Below, in pieces: positions 8,344 to 17,803 of a stretch of 64,000 bases of DNA. Location: assembly GCA_902779845.1 (NCBI GenBank), contig CACZCZ010000007.1:20675-84674 (forward strand). The letters are read 5' to 3'. The translations under genes were made by a program, and so were the position numbers. The notes beneath the pieces are model-generated. The model did no database searches. It had not been told where the DNA came from and worked only from the letters and a program-made list of their open reading frames with translations. This DNA comes from an uncultured Bacteroidales bacterium. GTDB lineage: Bacteria; Bacteroidota; Bacteroidia; Bacteroidales; Bacteroidaceae. The number at the start of each line of letters is the position of its first letter. Within the stretch, counting starts at the first letter, position 1.

Positions 8344-8381
8344 CTCCCCCCTCCCTTTACGGGAGGGGTTGGGGGTGGGTC
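8344..8381 (-). repeat. GC-palindrome element copy 8 (between pgi and HAD gene)
   Basis: Inverted partner of copy 7, 180 bases away: CCCTCCC-TTTAC-GGGAGGGG core and GGGGGTGGGTC flank. It starts 5 bases after the pgi stop. The DUF559 fragment lies between copies 7 and 8. Confidence 0.88.
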
Positions 8382-8386
8382 TTTAA

Positions 8387-9718
8387 TTACAGCCTTGCTT
8401 TGATGGTGAGGGTTTCCTGCTCGTAGCCGGGCTTACCCAACAACGCGAACATATTCTTCTTGTAGGCTTCCACACCGGGCTGGTTGAAGGCGTTGACGCC
8501 GAGGAGCTGGCAGTGGATGCCGCAAGCCTTCTCGAAGAAATAGATGAGCTGTCCAAGGTGGTAAGCGTCCAGACGCTCGATAGCAATGCGGATGTTGGGC
8601 ACGCCGCCATCCACGTGAGCCAGCTGTGTGCCCAGCTCGGCCATCTTGTTCACCTCATCCACACGCTTGCCGGCGAGGAAGTTGAGGCCGTCGAGGTTCT
8701 CCTCGTCGCTGGGGAACAGCATCTTGTGCTCGGGGTTCTCCACGCTGATGACCGTCTCGAAGATGGTGCGTTCGCCATCCTGAATCCACTGACCCATGGA
8801 ATGCAGGTCGGTGGTCAGGTCCACGCTGGCGGGATAGATACCCTTCTTGTCCTTACCTTCGCTCTCGCCAAAGAGCTGCTTCCACCATTCTGCCATGAAG
8901 TGCAGCTTCGGCTGATAGTTGGCCAGGATCTCTATCTTCTTACCCTTGGTGTAGAGGGTATAGCGGGCCGCGGCATACTGAGCAGCAGGATTCTCTGCCA
9001 GCGGCAGTGCTGCAGTCTTCTCCATATCCTGTGCGCCCTTCACCAGCTGATCGATGTCGAAGCCGGCAACAGCAATCGGAAGCAGACCCACGGGAGTCAG
9101 CACGCTGAAGCGACCGCCCACGTTGTCAGGAATGATAAAGCTCTTGTAGCCTTCCTTGTCAGCGCAGGTGCGGGCAGCGCCACGCTTGGCATCCGTGATG
9201 GCCACAATCACTTTCTTGGCCGTCTCCTTGCCCATCTGCTCCTCGCACTGCTTCTTCAGCAGACGGAAAGCGAGGGCTGTCTCGGTGGTCGTCCCGCTCT
9301 TGGAGATGTTGATCACGCCGAACTTCTTGCCCTTGAGGTAAGAGGTGAGTTCGCAGAGATAGTCCTCAGAGATGTTGTTGCCAGCGAAAAGAATCACGGG
9401 GTTCTTGCCATCGTTCAAGAGCCACTGGAAGCTGTTCGAGAGGGCTTCGATGACGGCCTTGGCACCCAGGTAACTGCCGCCGATACCGGCCACGACAACT
9501 GCATCGCACTCCTGGCGAAGCGTGGCGGCTACGGCCTTGACTTCTGAGAGGAAGTCTGCTGTGATGCTGGAAGGCAGATGGAGCCATCCCAGGAAATCGT
9601 TACCGGGACATGTGCCCTCTTCCAATGCTTTCTGTGCCTCAGCCACACGGGCTGCAAGGCCATTTACTTCTGCGGCGCTCACCACAGGAGCGATCTTTGC
9701 TAAATCAAGTTTTGTCAT
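8387..9718 (-). CDS. pgi: Glucose-6-phosphate isomerase
   Basis: Pgi interconverts glucose 6-phosphate and fructose 6-phosphate. With the start at ATG 9718 ([11 protein letters not shown]) the protein has 443 residues, the length of the short Bacteroidales/Gram-positive form; the open frame 35 codons further upstream overlaps the GH89 gene and is not native. Motifs are [15 protein letters not shown] (phosphate binding), [26 protein letters not shown] (Pgi signature) and [12 protein letters not shown]. It starts 7 bases after the stop of the GH89 gene and is probably co-transcribed with it. Confidence 0.96.
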   Translation of the reverse strand: MTKLDLAKIAPVVSAAEVNGLAARVAEAQKALEEGTCPGNDFLGWLHLPSSITADFLSEVKAVAATLRQECDAVVVAGIGGSYLGAKAVIEALSNSFQWLLNDGKNPVILFAGNNISEDYLCELTSYLKGKKFGVINISKSGTTTETALAFRLLKKQCEEQMGKETAKKVIVAITDAKRGAARTCADKEGYKSFIIPDNVGGRFSVLTPVGLLPIAVAGFDIDQLVKGAQDMEKTAALPLAENPAAQYAAARYTLYTKGKKIEILANYQPKLHFMAEWWKQLFGESEGKDKKGIYPASVDLTTDLHSMGQWIQDGERTIFETVISVENPEHKMLFPSDEENLDGLNFLAGKRVDEVNKMAELGTQLAHVDGGVPNIRIAIERLDAYHLGQLIYFFEKACGIHCQLLGVNAFNQPGVEAYKKNMFALLGKPGYEQETLTIKARL

Positions 9719-9725
9719 AATAGTG

Positions 9726-11978
9726 TTATTGTTTAAGATATTTATCGTATAGTTCTTGTGCAATCTGTATCTCGTCGCCATCCGGCGCAGCCTTGAAGGT
9801 GTCGTAGGGCAGCGAAGTGCCATTCACAAAAGGCCACTCGTAGTCGGCAAACCACTGCTGCGACGTGCAGCCATTCGCGAAGAAGGCTTTCCAGCGGGGA
9901 TAGTAGTAGGCTGCCAGGAGGCCCTGCCACTCGCGGTTGGCGTAGTCGTGCAGACCGCCGTTCTCGCACTGGGCACGGTCGCCCCAAGTCGTAAGAAGCA
10001 TCCGGGCGTTCTTCTCATAGAGGTCTTTCTCGGCAAGAGAACTGCCGAGCGCACGGGCCGCCTCTGTCCAACGCCCGAGTCGCAACGCGCGGCGTGTGCC
10101 CAGCAACCTATCTTGATCCAGAATGAGTCCAAGGAACTCTTCCATTTTTACCTTTTCATTTTTTATTTTTAATTCATCCAACAGTTCCTTACCGTAGTCG
10201 GCCAGGCACTGACGGGTGATATCGACGAGGTCATAGCGATAGTTGTCGTTGTCCTTCATCGCAGCGCTCACGGACAGCATCTCACGCAGCGCTGTGCGCA
10301 GGTCGGCGAAGTCCCAGTACCACGTGGAGTTCGCCCAACTGCTGACGGTTCCAGGCGTCAGCGACGGACGCATCAGGAATACGCTCTCCGTGGTGCCTTG
10401 CTGGGCGTCGTTAGGACAATTGTATATGCCAGAGGCCAGTCTCTGCCAAACAGAGAGCAAAGTCTTGAAACTTGAATCCTGAAACTTGAAACGACCAAGC
10501 CCATAGCGCATCTTCACATAATCTGCAATCCATGTGGCACGGGTGTAGTCGGTATTGGTCCAAGGCAGCGCGTAGAGCAAGTCATAGAGCATGGCGTTGT
10601 TCTCGATGCCTTCGGGGAGGGCACCAATGCCCACGAGCCGGTTCTCTGCCTTGTTGTTGCGAGCCGCGTAGAAGCAATCGATCAGGCGATCCACACGACC
10701 AAACAGACCTACATTGCCGCCAAAGTTCGACACCTGTCCCCACACCCAGTCATGGGAAGACCCCTCATGGTCGGGGGTGAATCCTGTGTGATGACCGCTG
10801 CACGAGGTGTCAGCGTATTGGTCGCCATGCAAATCAAGGATGATGAGCCTGCCACACGGAACGGTGTGGGTGACAAGGGTCGTGGGGTTCTCCTGCCAGT
10901 GCTGCACCACCCACACGGCCTTCGGGTCGTAAGCCTGCAGGGCCTCCCACATCCCAGCCACCGAGGCCTTAGCATCGGTAGCGCCACGCGGCACACCACC
11001 TTCATGGAAGGGATCTATGGCCCAATGGTGGGGCGTGCAGACATCGCCGTACAGGGCGTTGAAGGCAGCGTAGTACTTCGCCGCGAACTCCTGCAGACGT
11101 TCCGTATTGTTGACGAAGGCGGGACGTGCGAAAGAGCACCAGCTGCCGCTATCTACGATGTCCGAGGGCTGCCATGCTGCCACCTGCGAGGCTTTGGCCT
11201 GCAGCAGGAACTCCTTGGGAATCATCCCGACATAGCCCGGCACCACGGGCGACATCCCGAACTCCGTCATACGACGGAAGATCTGACGTGCCAGCTTACG
11301 CCGCTGCGTGTACCAGCTCTGGGGCTGCGGTCCGCCCCAGGCGGTGAGGTTGTTCATGAAGAACCAGCCGTAGTAGGCGCTGCCCGAGACGAAGGTGTTG
11401 ACGGCCTCGGGCGTATAGCCGTAGCCCTTCTCCAGCACCTCTTTCCACACACACTCCATCCCGGCGACGGCCAACGGCATGTTCACGCCATGCAGCGCCA
11501 TCCAGTCGAGTTCCTGCTGCCAACGTTCCCAGCCCCAGAAGGCCATGGAGTAGCTGTAGGTACAGAAGTTGAGGTAGTAGCGCCAAGGGACACTGGCGGT
11601 GTGGGTCTCTCCGGCACAAGCGGGTAGTGAAGACGGGAGTGTGGCCGTGGGGCTGTTCCATGAGATGTCGATGCCGGCATAGTGCTGCAGGTACCAGTTG
11701 ATGCCGGTGGCAATGGCGATAGGGTCTGAACCGATGACGCGAACCTTGCAACCGTCGCAGGACAGCGTGAACTGTTGTGCCTCGCCGCTTGTGATGCTCC
11801 ATTCAAACTTCTTGGCATCACCGTTGTGGGGCAGAACACGCGAGAGCAGCCCGCCGATGGGGTCGGCAGCTACACAAATGAAAAATGAAAAATGAAAAAT
11901 GAAAAAAAAGAGAGCCCTGCGCCAAGAAAAACCTACTTGACGTAAGAGAAGTTGCTGTTGGTAATCCTTATTCATCAT
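9726..11978 (-). CDS. Alpha-N-acetylglucosaminidase, GH89 (NAGLU-like)
   Basis: GH89 enzymes remove terminal alpha-linked GlcNAc, for example from mucin O-glycans or heparan sulfate. The 750 residues show the family architecture: small N-terminal domain ([12 protein letters not shown]), barrel with [39 protein letters not shown] and IDPFHEGG (probable acid/base Glu), and the C-terminal helical domain. A signal peptide is likely; its hydrophobic core ([14 protein letters not shown]) is encoded by a tandem ATGAAAA repeat. The ATGATGAAT start codons lie in another tandem repeat (11969-12035). Near residue 615 [11 protein letters not shown] again looks repeat-derived. It sits between gpsA and pgi, which are neighbours in many Bacteroidales, suggesting later insertion. 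Confidence 0.92.
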   Translation of the reverse strand: MMNKDYQQQLLLRQVGFSWRRALFFFIFHFSFFICVAADPIGGLLSRVLPHNGDAKKFEWSITSGEAQQFTLSCDGCKVRVIGSDPIAIATGINWYLQHYAGIDISWNSPTATLPSSLPACAGETHTASVPWRYYLNFCTYSYSMAFWGWERWQQELDWMALHGVNMPLAVAGMECVWKEVLEKGYGYTPEAVNTFVSGSAYYGWFFMNNLTAWGGPQPQSWYTQRRKLARQIFRRMTEFGMSPVVPGYVGMIPKEFLLQAKASQVAAWQPSDIVDSGSWCSFARPAFVNNTERLQEFAAKYYAAFNALYGDVCTPHHWAIDPFHEGGVPRGATDAKASVAGMWEALQAYDPKAVWVVQHWQENPTTLVTHTVPCGRLIILDLHGDQYADTSCSGHHTGFTPDHEGSSHDWVWGQVSNFGGNVGLFGRVDRLIDCFYAARNNKAENRLVGIGALPEGIENNAMLYDLLYALPWTNTDYTRATWIADYVKMRYGLGRFKFQDSSFKTLLSVWQRLASGIYNCPNDAQQGTTESVFLMRPSLTPGTVSSWANSTWYWDFADLRTALREMLSVSAAMKDNDNYRYDLVDITRQCLADYGKELLDELKIKNEKVKMEEFLGLILDQDRLLGTRRALRLGRWTEAARALGSSLAEKDLYEKNARMLLTTWGDRAQCENGGLHDYANREWQGLLAAYYYPRWKAFFANGCTSQQWFADYEWPFVNGTSLPYDTFKAAPDGDEIQIAQELYDKYLKQ
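11876..11911. repeat. AAATGAAA tandem repeat coding for the GH89 signal-peptide core
   Basis: Four tandem AAATGAAA-type heptamers followed by an A-run. On the minus strand it is read as phenylalanine-rich [10 protein letters not shown] related TTTTCATTTTTTATTTTT stretch occurs inside the same gene near 10155-10172. Confidence 0.85.
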
Positions 11979-12035
11979 TCGTCACTCGTCATTCATCATT
12001 CGTCATTCGTCATTCATCATTCGTCACTCGTCATT
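11969..12035. repeat. ATTCGTCATTCATC tandem repeat between gpsA and the GH89 gene
   Basis: About five units of the ATTC(A/G)TC type fill the space between the gpsA stop and the GH89 gene and contain the GH89 start codons. Same family as 7418-7453. Confidence 0.88.
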
Positions 12036-12037
12036 CT

Positions 12038-13033
12038 CTACCTAAAGCTATCCGTCAGCAGTTTGATTTCCACCATCGGTGCTATGCGCTCATAGAGGAT
12101 GTTATATACCGCATCAAGAATGGGCATATTGACGTGCAGGTGTCGGTTGATCTCCTTCATACACTTGGCACCGAAGTAACCCTCGGCTATCATCTCCATC
12201 TCGATCTGTGCACTCTTCACGCTGTACCCCTGCCCTATCATCTGTCCGAAGACACGGTTGCGCGAGAACTGGCTGTAGCCCGTCACGATGAGGTCACCCA
12301 TGTAGCAGCTCTCAAAGATGCTGCGCTGGATGGGATGCACGGTGGCCAGGAAGCGGTTCATCTCCTGCAGGGCGTTAGACATGAGCACGGCCTGGAAGTT
12401 GTCGCCGTACTTCAAGCCCTTGCAGATACCCGCTGCGATGGCATAGACGTTCTTCAGCACCGAGGCATATTCGATGCCGATGACATCGCGCGAGGTCTTC
12501 GTCTTCACGTAGCTCGATGCCATCATGTCCGCGAAGGCCTGCGCCTTCTCCTCGTTGGAGCACCCCACGGTGAGGTAGGTCAGACGCCCCAGCGCCACCT
12601 CCTCGGCGTGCGAGGGGCCGGCGATGACGGCGAGGTTGTCGTCGGGTACATTATAAACTTGATGAAAGAACTCCGAGACACAGAGGTTCTCGTCGGGCAC
12701 AATACCCTTGATGGCGGTGACGTTGAACTTATCGCGCAGGCGTACCTTCAGTTTCTTCAGATGGCCCTTGAGATAGGGCGAAGGCGTCACCCAGATGAGC
12801 GCATCGGCGTGCTCCACGACCTCGTTGATGTCGCTGGAGAAATGGATACGGCTGACATCGAAGTGTACGCTGGTGAGGTAGGCCGGGTTGTGACTCAGGC
12901 GCATGAAATCATCGATACGGTCCTGACGACGCAAGTACCACCAGATGCTGTCGTTCTTCTCCAGCATCATCTTAGCGATGGCCGTAGCCCACGAGCCGCC
13001 GCCCATGATAGCTATGGTTCCTATGCTGTCCAC
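12038..13033 (-). CDS. gpsA: Glycerol-3-phosphate dehydrogenase [NAD(P)+]
   Basis: GpsA reduces dihydroxyacetone phosphate to sn-glycerol 3-phosphate for phospholipid synthesis. The nucleotide-binding loop [15 protein letters not shown] is at the N-terminus. Further motifs are [32 protein letters not shown], and the catalytic lysine region [20 protein letters not shown]. The protein has 331 residues, normal for the family. The start is GTG 13033 and overlaps the lysS stop by 13 bases, indicating translational coupling. The C-terminus ends just before the tandem repeat at 11969. Confidence 0.95.
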   Translation of the reverse strand: MDSIGTIAIMGGGSWATAIAKMMLEKNDSIWWYLRRQDRIDDFMRLSHNPAYLTSVHFDVSRIHFSSDINEVVEHADALIWVTPSPYLKGHLKKLKVRLRDKFNVTAIKGIVPDENLCVSEFFHQVYNVPDDNLAVIAGPSHAEEVALGRLTYLTVGCSNEEKAQAFADMMASSYVKTKTSRDVIGIEYASVLKNVYAIAAGICKGLKYGDNFQAVLMSNALQEMNRFLATVHPIQRSIFESCYMGDLIVTGYSQFSRNRVFGQMIGQGYSVKSAQIEMEMIAEGYFGAKCMKEINRHLHVNMPILDAVYNILYERIAPMVEIKLLTDSFR

Positions 13034-14805
13034 TGTGCGATGGCGTCCTGTGAGGGACGTTCGATTTCCAACTTATATTTCTTGACAATCTCGATGATCT
13101 GCTGCTGGAGCTTGGCAGGGGCTACGCCTTTCAGCGTGGCTACGAGGTTGTAGCCGGCCTTGCGCAAGATGGGGATGATGTCGGCGGGCACGCCCAGGGC
13201 TTGGAAGGCCTCGTCCTTGTCGCGCGGCGCCTTCACCTCGGGTTTCATCTGCGGGAAGAGCATCACCTCGCCGATGGCGAACTTGCCTGTGAGCAGCATC
13301 ACCAGACGGTCGATGCCGATGCCGATACCGAAGGTGGGGGGCATTCCGTACTGCAGGGCGCGCAGGAAATCCTGATCGATGATCATGGCCTCGTCGTCGC
13401 CCTTGTCGGCAAGCTTCATCTGCTCGATGAAGCGCTCCTCCTGATCGATGGGGTCGTTGAGCTCGGAGTAGGCGTTGGCCAGCTCCTTGCCGTTGACCAT
13501 CAGCTCGAAGCGCTCGGTGAGGCCGGGCTTCGAGCGGTGCATCTTCGTCAGCGGCGACATCTCCACGGGGTAGTCGGTGATGAAGGTAGGCTGGATGAAG
13601 GTGCCTTCGCACGTCTCACCGAAGATTTCATCGATGAGCTTGCCCTTGCCCATGGTCTCATCCACCTCGATACCGAGTTTCTTGGCCACGGCGCGAATCT
13701 CGTCCTCATTCATGGGATAGAGGTCGTAGCCGGTCTTCTCCTTGATGGCATCGAGAATGGGCAGACGACGGAAGGGGGCCTTGAAGGAGATGACCTGACC
13801 GTCGATCTCCACCTCGGGCTTGCCATTCACAGCCGTGCAGATCTGCTCCAGCATCCGCTCAGTGAAGCCCATGCCCCAGTTCAGGTCCTTGTAGCTCACG
13901 TAGAGCTCCATGCAGGTGAATTCGGGATTGTGGGTCTTGTCCATTCCTTCATTGCGGAAGTTCTTGCCCATCTCATAGACGCCCTCGAAGCCGCCCACAA
14001 TGAGACGCTTCAGGTAGAGCTCCGTGGCGATACGCATATACATATCCTGGTTCAGGGCGTTGAAATGGGTCATGAACGGACGTGCCGAAGCGCCGCCGGG
14101 GATGTTCTGCAGGATGGGAGTATCGACCTCCGTGTAGCCGGCCTCGTCGAGGATGCGGCGCATCGTGCGGATGATGGTGGCGCGCTTCAGGAACGTCTCC
14201 TTCACACCGGCGTTGACGACCAGATCCACATAACGCTGACGATAGCGCAGCTCGGGGTCGTCGAAGCTGTCATAGACATTACCCTCGGCGTCCGTCTTCA
14301 CCACAGGCAGCGGCTTCAGGCTCTTGCTCAGCAGCGTCATCTCCATGACATGCACGCTGATCTCACCGGTCTTCGTGCGGAAGACATAACCCTTCACGCC
14401 GATGAAGTCGCCCAGGTCAAGGAGTTTCTTAAACACCACGTTGTACAGATCCTTGTTCTCGTCCGGACAGATGGCATCGCGCTGCACATACACTTGAATC
14501 CTTCCCTTACTATCCTGCAACTCCGCGAAGCCGGCCTTGCCCATGATGCGCTTTCCCATGACGCGCCCGGCGATGCTCACGACGGGACTGTTCTCGGGTG
14601 TCGCGGTCTCACGTACATCATTGCCCTCCTCGTCCTTGCCGACGATGGGCAGGTCCACGAAGCTGTTGATGATATCCGTGCTCCAAGCAGTGACGGGGAA
14701 CTCGGCGGCAGGATAAGGCTCTATGCCCATATCGCGCAGCGCCTGCATATTCTGACGGCGAACGATTTCCTGTTCGCTCAACTCAAGTACTTTCAAGTCC
14801 AACAT
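13021..14805 (-). CDS. lysS: Lysyl-tRNA synthetase, class II
   Basis: LysRS charges tRNA-Lys. The 594-residue protein has an OB-fold anticodon domain ([29 protein letters not shown]) and a class II catalytic core with motif 1 around the VDTPILQ strand, motif 2 [15 protein letters not shown] and motif 3 [17 protein letters not shown]-terminal tail (residues about 520-594, [19 protein letters not shown]...) is longer than in E. coli LysS and is common in Bacteroidales. It starts at ATG 14805, about 44 bases after a -7 box. It is the first gene of a lysS-gpsA unit. Confidence 0.96.
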   Translation of the reverse strand: MLDLKVLELSEQEIVRRQNMQALRDMGIEPYPAAEFPVTAWSTDIINSFVDLPIVGKDEEGNDVRETATPENSPVVSIAGRVMGKRIMGKAGFAELQDSKGRIQVYVQRDAICPDENKDLYNVVFKKLLDLGDFIGVKGYVFRTKTGEISVHVMEMTLLSKSLKPLPVVKTDAEGNVYDSFDDPELRYRQRYVDLVVNAGVKETFLKRATIIRTMRRILDEAGYTEVDTPILQNIPGGASARPFMTHFNALNQDMYMRIATELYLKRLIVGGFEGVYEMGKNFRNEGMDKTHNPEFTCMELYVSYKDLNWGMGFTERMLEQICTAVNGKPEVEIDGQVISFKAPFRRLPILDAIKEKTGYDLYPMNEDEIRAVAKKLGIEVDETMGKGKLIDEIFGETCEGTFIQPTFITDYPVEMSPLTKMHRSKPGLTERFELMVNGKELANAYSELNDPIDQEERFIEQMKLADKGDDEAMIIDQDFLRALQYGMPPTFGIGIGIDRLVMLLTGKFAIGEVMLFPQMKPEVKAPRDKDEAFQALGVPADIIPILRKAGYNLVATLKGVAPAKLQQQIIEIVKKYKLEIERPSQDAIAQWTA

Positions 14806-14848
14806 ATATGATTCTGCAATTTGACGATTTCTATTTTATTATTCGCGG

Positions 14849-14856
14849 CAAAGATA
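14849..14856 (-). promoter_or_regulatory. lysS promoter -7 box
   Basis: On the minus strand TATCTTTG matches the Bacteroidota TAnnTTTG -7 element; it lies 44 bases upstream of the lysS start. No clear TTTG -33 box is seen at the expected spacing. Confidence 0.7.
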
Positions 14857-14927
14857 CAACAAAAAATCGAGAGCAAGGGCAAGGAAATTCTTAAAAATGG
14901 TTGAAAGAAGCGAGTTTCAGGCATCAC

Positions 14928-14964
14928 GGACAAAAAGTTCATGCTTTCGGTCAAAAAACATAGC
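14928..14964 (+). promoter_or_regulatory. Putative rhamnose-regulator operator of rhaA (two direct half-sites)
   Basis: GGACAAAAA (from 14928) and GGTCAAAAAACATAGC (14949-14964) form two direct half-sites exactly 21 bp apart. The same pair with the same spacing lies upstream of rhaB (61501-61537). The distance from the second half-site to the -7 box is 37 bp in both. This geometry is typical of AraC-family activators. Confidence 0.75.
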
Positions 14965-14985
14965 CTCCGCACACCGTAAAGCACG

Positions 14986-14993
14986 TAACTTTG
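14986..14993 (+). promoter_or_regulatory. rhaA promoter -7 box
   Basis: TAACTTTG matches TAnnTTTG and lies 72 bases upstream of the rhaA ATG. No TTTG -33 box is seen, which fits an activator-dependent promoter. Confidence 0.75.
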
Positions 14994-15064
14994 TGCCCGA
15001 AATCATCACCCATCCTAAATCTTTACACAAGAAACGCTAAACATTAAACGAATAATCATATCGT

Positions 15065-16315
15065 ATGAAAGAATCCCTTATCCAGCAGTCTTACGAGATT
15101 GCACGTGAACGTTATGCCGCCATCGGAGTGGACACCGACAAGGCGATTGAACAACTGGAAAAGACACCCATCAGCCTGCATTGCTGGCAGGCCGACGACG
15201 TAGTAGGCTTCGAGCGCAACGAAGCCCTCAGCGGCGGTATTCAGACCACCGGCAACTACCCGGGTCGTGCACGTAATATAGAAGAGGTACGCGCCGACGT
15301 GGCCTTCGCCAAGAGCCTCCTCGCCGGCAACCACCGTCTGAACCTGCACGAGATCTACGGCGACTTCGGCGGACAGTTCGTGGATCGCGACCAGGTGGAG
15401 ATCAAGCACTTCGAGAGCTGGATACAGTGGGCCAAGGAGCAGGGCATGAAACTCGACTTCAACAGCACCAGCTTCTCACACCCCAAGAGCGGCAACCTCA
15501 CCCTCAGCAACCCCGACCCCGCCATCCGCGAGTTCTGGATTGAGCACACCAAGCGCTGCCGCCGTATCGCCGACGCCATGGGTAAGGCTCAGGGCGACCC
15601 CGCCATCATGAATATCTGGGTGCACGACGGCTCGAAGGACCAGACGGTAGAGCGCAAGCGCTACCGCGAGATCTTCGCCGAGAGCCTCGACGAAATTCTG
15701 AAGGAGGACCTGCCCGGCATGAAGACCTGCCTCGAAGCCAAGCTCTTCGGCATCGGCCTCGAGAGCTACACCGTTGGTTCCCATGACTTTGTCGCCGGCT
15801 ACTGCGCCACCCGCAAGCTGATGTACACGCTCGACACAGGTCACTACGAGCAGACGGAAAACGTCTCCGACATGGTCGCCTCGCTGCTCCTCTTCGTGCC
15901 CGAACTGATGCTCCACGTCTCTCGCCCCATCCGTTGGGACAGCGACCACGTCACCATCATGAACGACCAGACGCTGGACCTCTTCAAGGAACTCATCCGC
16001 GCCGATGCCCTCAACCGTGCACACATCGGTCTCGACTACTTCGATGCCAGCATCAACCGCATCGGAGCATATATAATAGGTACGCGCGCTACACAGAAGT
16101 GCCTCCTCCAAGCCCTCCTCGAGCCCCTCGCCAAGCTGCGCGAATACGAGGATCGCGGCCAGCACTTCGAACGCCTCGCCCTCCTCGAGGAAGCCAAGTC
16201 CCTCCCCTTCGGCGCCGTCTTCGACTACTTCAACCTCAAGAACAACGTCCCCGTCGGCGAGTCCTTCATCCCCGCCATTCAGGAGTACGAAAAGAACGTT
16301 ACCAGCAAGAGGTAA
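15065..16315 (+). CDS. rhaA: L-rhamnose isomerase
   Basis: RhaA converts L-rhamnose to L-rhamnulose, first step of rhamnose use. The 416 residues match the family; the N-terminus (SYEIARERYAAIGVDTDKAIEQL), LHCWQADDVVGFE, NLHEIYGDFGG, LDFNSTSFSHP, WVHDGSKDQTVERKRYREI and LDTGHYEQTENVSDMV are family-specific, and metal-binding Glu/Asp/His residues are retained. It starts at ATG 15065. It is monocistronic here: rhaB and rhaD lie 46 and 11 kb away. Its promoter region shares an operator with rhaB, so the two are probably co-regulated. Confidence 0.96.
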   Translation: MKESLIQQSYEIARERYAAIGVDTDKAIEQLEKTPISLHCWQADDVVGFERNEALSGGIQTTGNYPGRARNIEEVRADVAFAKSLLAGNHRLNLHEIYGDFGGQFVDRDQVEIKHFESWIQWAKEQGMKLDFNSTSFSHPKSGNLTLSNPDPAIREFWIEHTKRCRRIADAMGKAQGDPAIMNIWVHDGSKDQTVERKRYREIFAESLDEILKEDLPGMKTCLEAKLFGIGLESYTVGSHDFVAGYCATRKLMYTLDTGHYEQTENVSDMVASLLLFVPELMLHVSRPIRWDSDHVTIMNDQTLDLFKELIRADALNRAHIGLDYFDASINRIGAYIIGTRATQKCLLQALLEPLAKLREYEDRGQHFERLALLEEAKSLPFGAVFDYFNLKNNVPVGESFIPAIQEYEKNVTSKR

Positions 16316-16386
16316 CCCGGAAGCCGCAAAGCTGCAACTGACCAGCCTCTCACGCGCGCACGCGCGATAAATTTTCCTCAAAATAA

Positions 16387-16458
16387 CCTACACACCGTCA
16401 CCCTTGAACGTAAGTTGCAGATTTGCAATGCGTTCAGAGGTGACGGTTTTGGTGTAGG
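16387..16458. repeat. 72-bp imperfect inverted repeat with CCTACACACCGTCACC ends
   Basis: The left arm CCTACACACCGTCACC pairs with GGTGACGGTTTTGGTGTAGG; further in, TTGAACG pairs with CGTTCAG and TTGCAGA lies opposite TTTGCAA. A third GGTGTAGG follows at 16469-16477. It lies 72 bases downstream of rhaA, in a region without genes. It has no T-run directly after the stem, so it is more like a repeat element than a simple terminator. Confidence 0.85.
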
Positions 16459-16675
16459 ATAGCTGAAAAGGTGTAGGTTTTAACACTTTTTTCTCATTCT
16501 CACGCCTCAGCTCATCCTTTTCGCCACCTCTCCCCTCCCCTTTCTCATCTTCAACCCCTCTTATCCTCCACCATCATTTCCCTACCCCCACAGCCATCTT
16601 CCTTATCCTCCGCTCCCTTCTCCCCCTTTCGCAGCTCCTCTCATGCCCATCTCCAACCTCACATATCAGCATCTT
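16459..16675. other. Gene-free C/T-rich stretch
   Basis: Between the 72-bp inverted repeat and the 22-bp repeats the plus strand is pyrimidine-rich (many CTCC, CCTC, CTTC runs). I see no coding frame with family resemblance, no tRNA fold and no promoter. Confidence 0.5.
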
Positions 16676-16681
16676 TTAATT

Positions 16682-16747
16682 ATTCCATGGCCTTGGAACA
16701 ATCATTCTATGGTCACGGAATAATCATTCCAAGGCCATGGAATAATC
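16682..16747. repeat. Three tandem 22-bp units, each a palindrome around GG(C/T)C
   Basis: Units at 16682-16703, 16704-16725 and 16726-16747 each read ATTC(C/T)A(T/A)GG(C/T)C followed by (A/T)(C/T)GGAA(C/T)AATC. Units 1 and 3 form perfect 20-base inverted arms (16679-16698 with 16727-16746). They lie 29 bases upstream of the HU-like gene's -33 box. Confidence 0.85.
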
Positions 16748-16775
16748 GCCAAATTGTGATTTATCGAGCAAAAGA

Positions 16776-16807
16776 TTTGGTTGTGTCGGGCAAAAGCATT
16801 ACCTTTG
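16776..16807 (+). promoter_or_regulatory. Promoter of the HU-like gene
   Basis: TTTG (16776-16779), a 20-base spacer and TACCTTTG (16800-16807) match the Bacteroidota primary-sigma consensus. The ATG follows 36 bases later. Confidence 0.85.
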
Positions 16808-16843
16808 CGGACGTTATGAATGCCTCTTTAAATATATGTCATT

Positions 16844-17461
16844 ATGGAGATAAAATTCACAATCGCTAAACGCGCCGCGACCCCTGCCGAGGGAGGCGAG
16901 ATTCGTCTGCAACCTCGTTTGGAGAAACGTCCTACCGTCAATGCCATTGAGTTCCAACGCAGCCCATCTCGTCTAAATTCCTCCATTTCATCGGGAGAAT
17001 TGGTACATGCTTTGGGCGATTTGCAGCGCATCATGCTCCACGAAATGGAGAAAGGCAACGCCGTCAACCTGCCAGGTATCGGCACCTTCCGGCTCTCCCT
17101 CAAAGGCGAGATCGAGGTGAAAGACGGCTACTATCACGGTCGCGATGTCCACGTCGTCGGCATCAACTTCCAGCCCGACCGCGAGCTGTTGTCTGAAGTC
17201 AAGAAATTCAAGGTCAGCCAGGTACCCTTCGGACAGGCATTCCACACGGAAGAGGATGACATCAACGAGCGCTTCACTGCCCTCTTTGCCGACCACGAGA
17301 CCATCACGCACAAAAACGTCCGTTATGCCTTCGAGCTGACCCTCACGCCCCACCGTGTCAGCTCCCTCCTCCAGCGCCTCGTCCGCGAAGGCCGCCTCAT
17401 CCGCATCGGCGACGGCTGCCAAACCCGCTATCGCCCCGCCCCCGGCCATTTCGGTCGCTGA
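16844..17461 (+). CDS. HU/IHF-related DNA-binding protein with C-terminal winged-helix-like domain
   Basis: The 205-residue protein begins with the strand and arm pattern of the HU-related (HU_rel) proteins of Bacteroidales: KFTIAKRA, LVHALGDLQRIMLHEMEKGNAVNLPGIGTFRLSLKG. The LPGIGTF element corresponds to the HU saddle. The last 80 residues or so (FTALFADHETITHKNVRYAF...SSLLQRLVREGRLIRIGDG) look like a helix-turn-helix or winged helix. It probably binds DNA in the nucleoid or near specific repeats; its target is unknown. It has its own consensus promoter and is flanked by gene-free DNA on both sides. Confidence 0.8.
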   Translation: MEIKFTIAKRAATPAEGGEIRLQPRLEKRPTVNAIEFQRSPSRLNSSISSGELVHALGDLQRIMLHEMEKGNAVNLPGIGTFRLSLKGEIEVKDGYYHGRDVHVVGINFQPDRELLSEVKKFKVSQVPFGQAFHTEEDDINERFTALFADHETITHKNVRYAFELTLTPHRVSSLLQRLVREGRLIRIGDGCQTRYRPAPGHFGR

Positions 17462-17803
17462 AAGCAGAGGGTGTTGAAACACAGACTACTGAAAGAAGAC
17501 TATCAAACGGTTACAAATTGTAACGCTTTCAAACCCCATGCATCTGACGGCAAGATGCGCCTGACCGACGTGGCTGATACAGAGCAGCAAACTCGGCCGC
17601 AGCATCATTTCAAAATCGAAGACCTGCGACCATCTGTTGCCTGACAAAACAATAGAGATGCCAAGATGATTATTAATGTTTACCTGCATCGGGAGCGGCA
17701 TTTTCCTAAATAATTGCACCAAGAATGTCACATTTCCGTAAAATAATTACGGAGTTTGAGCATTTTTCTATATATTTGCGGCGAAAATACTAAAAAAGTG
17801 CTT
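17462..17803. other. Gene-free region before the defence island
   Basis: Contains a near-perfect palindrome GTTACAAATTGTAAC (17510-17524) and, near the right end, a -7 box. I see no supported gene: an 81-codon minus-strand frame at 17486-17731 has no recognisable features. The base composition shifts from GC-rich to AT-rich here, marking the left edge of the island. Confidence 0.5.
17771..17778 (+). promoter_or_regulatory. Promoter -7 box of the AAA ATPase/TOPRIM operon
   Basis: TATATTTG matches TAnnTTTG and is 26 bases upstream of the ATG at 17804. It supports that start over the one 16 codons upstream. Confidence 0.7.

Noticed and set aside
13201-14811. 536-codon plus-strand open frame
   Set aside because: It lies exactly opposite lysS and has the composition of a mirror frame; LysS is unambiguous.
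16682-16747. CRISPR array
   Set aside because: Units are contiguous with no spacers, and no cas genes are present.
17486-17731. 81-codon minus-strand frame in the gap before the island
   Set aside because: No family, no promoter or signal features; composition fits random open frame.
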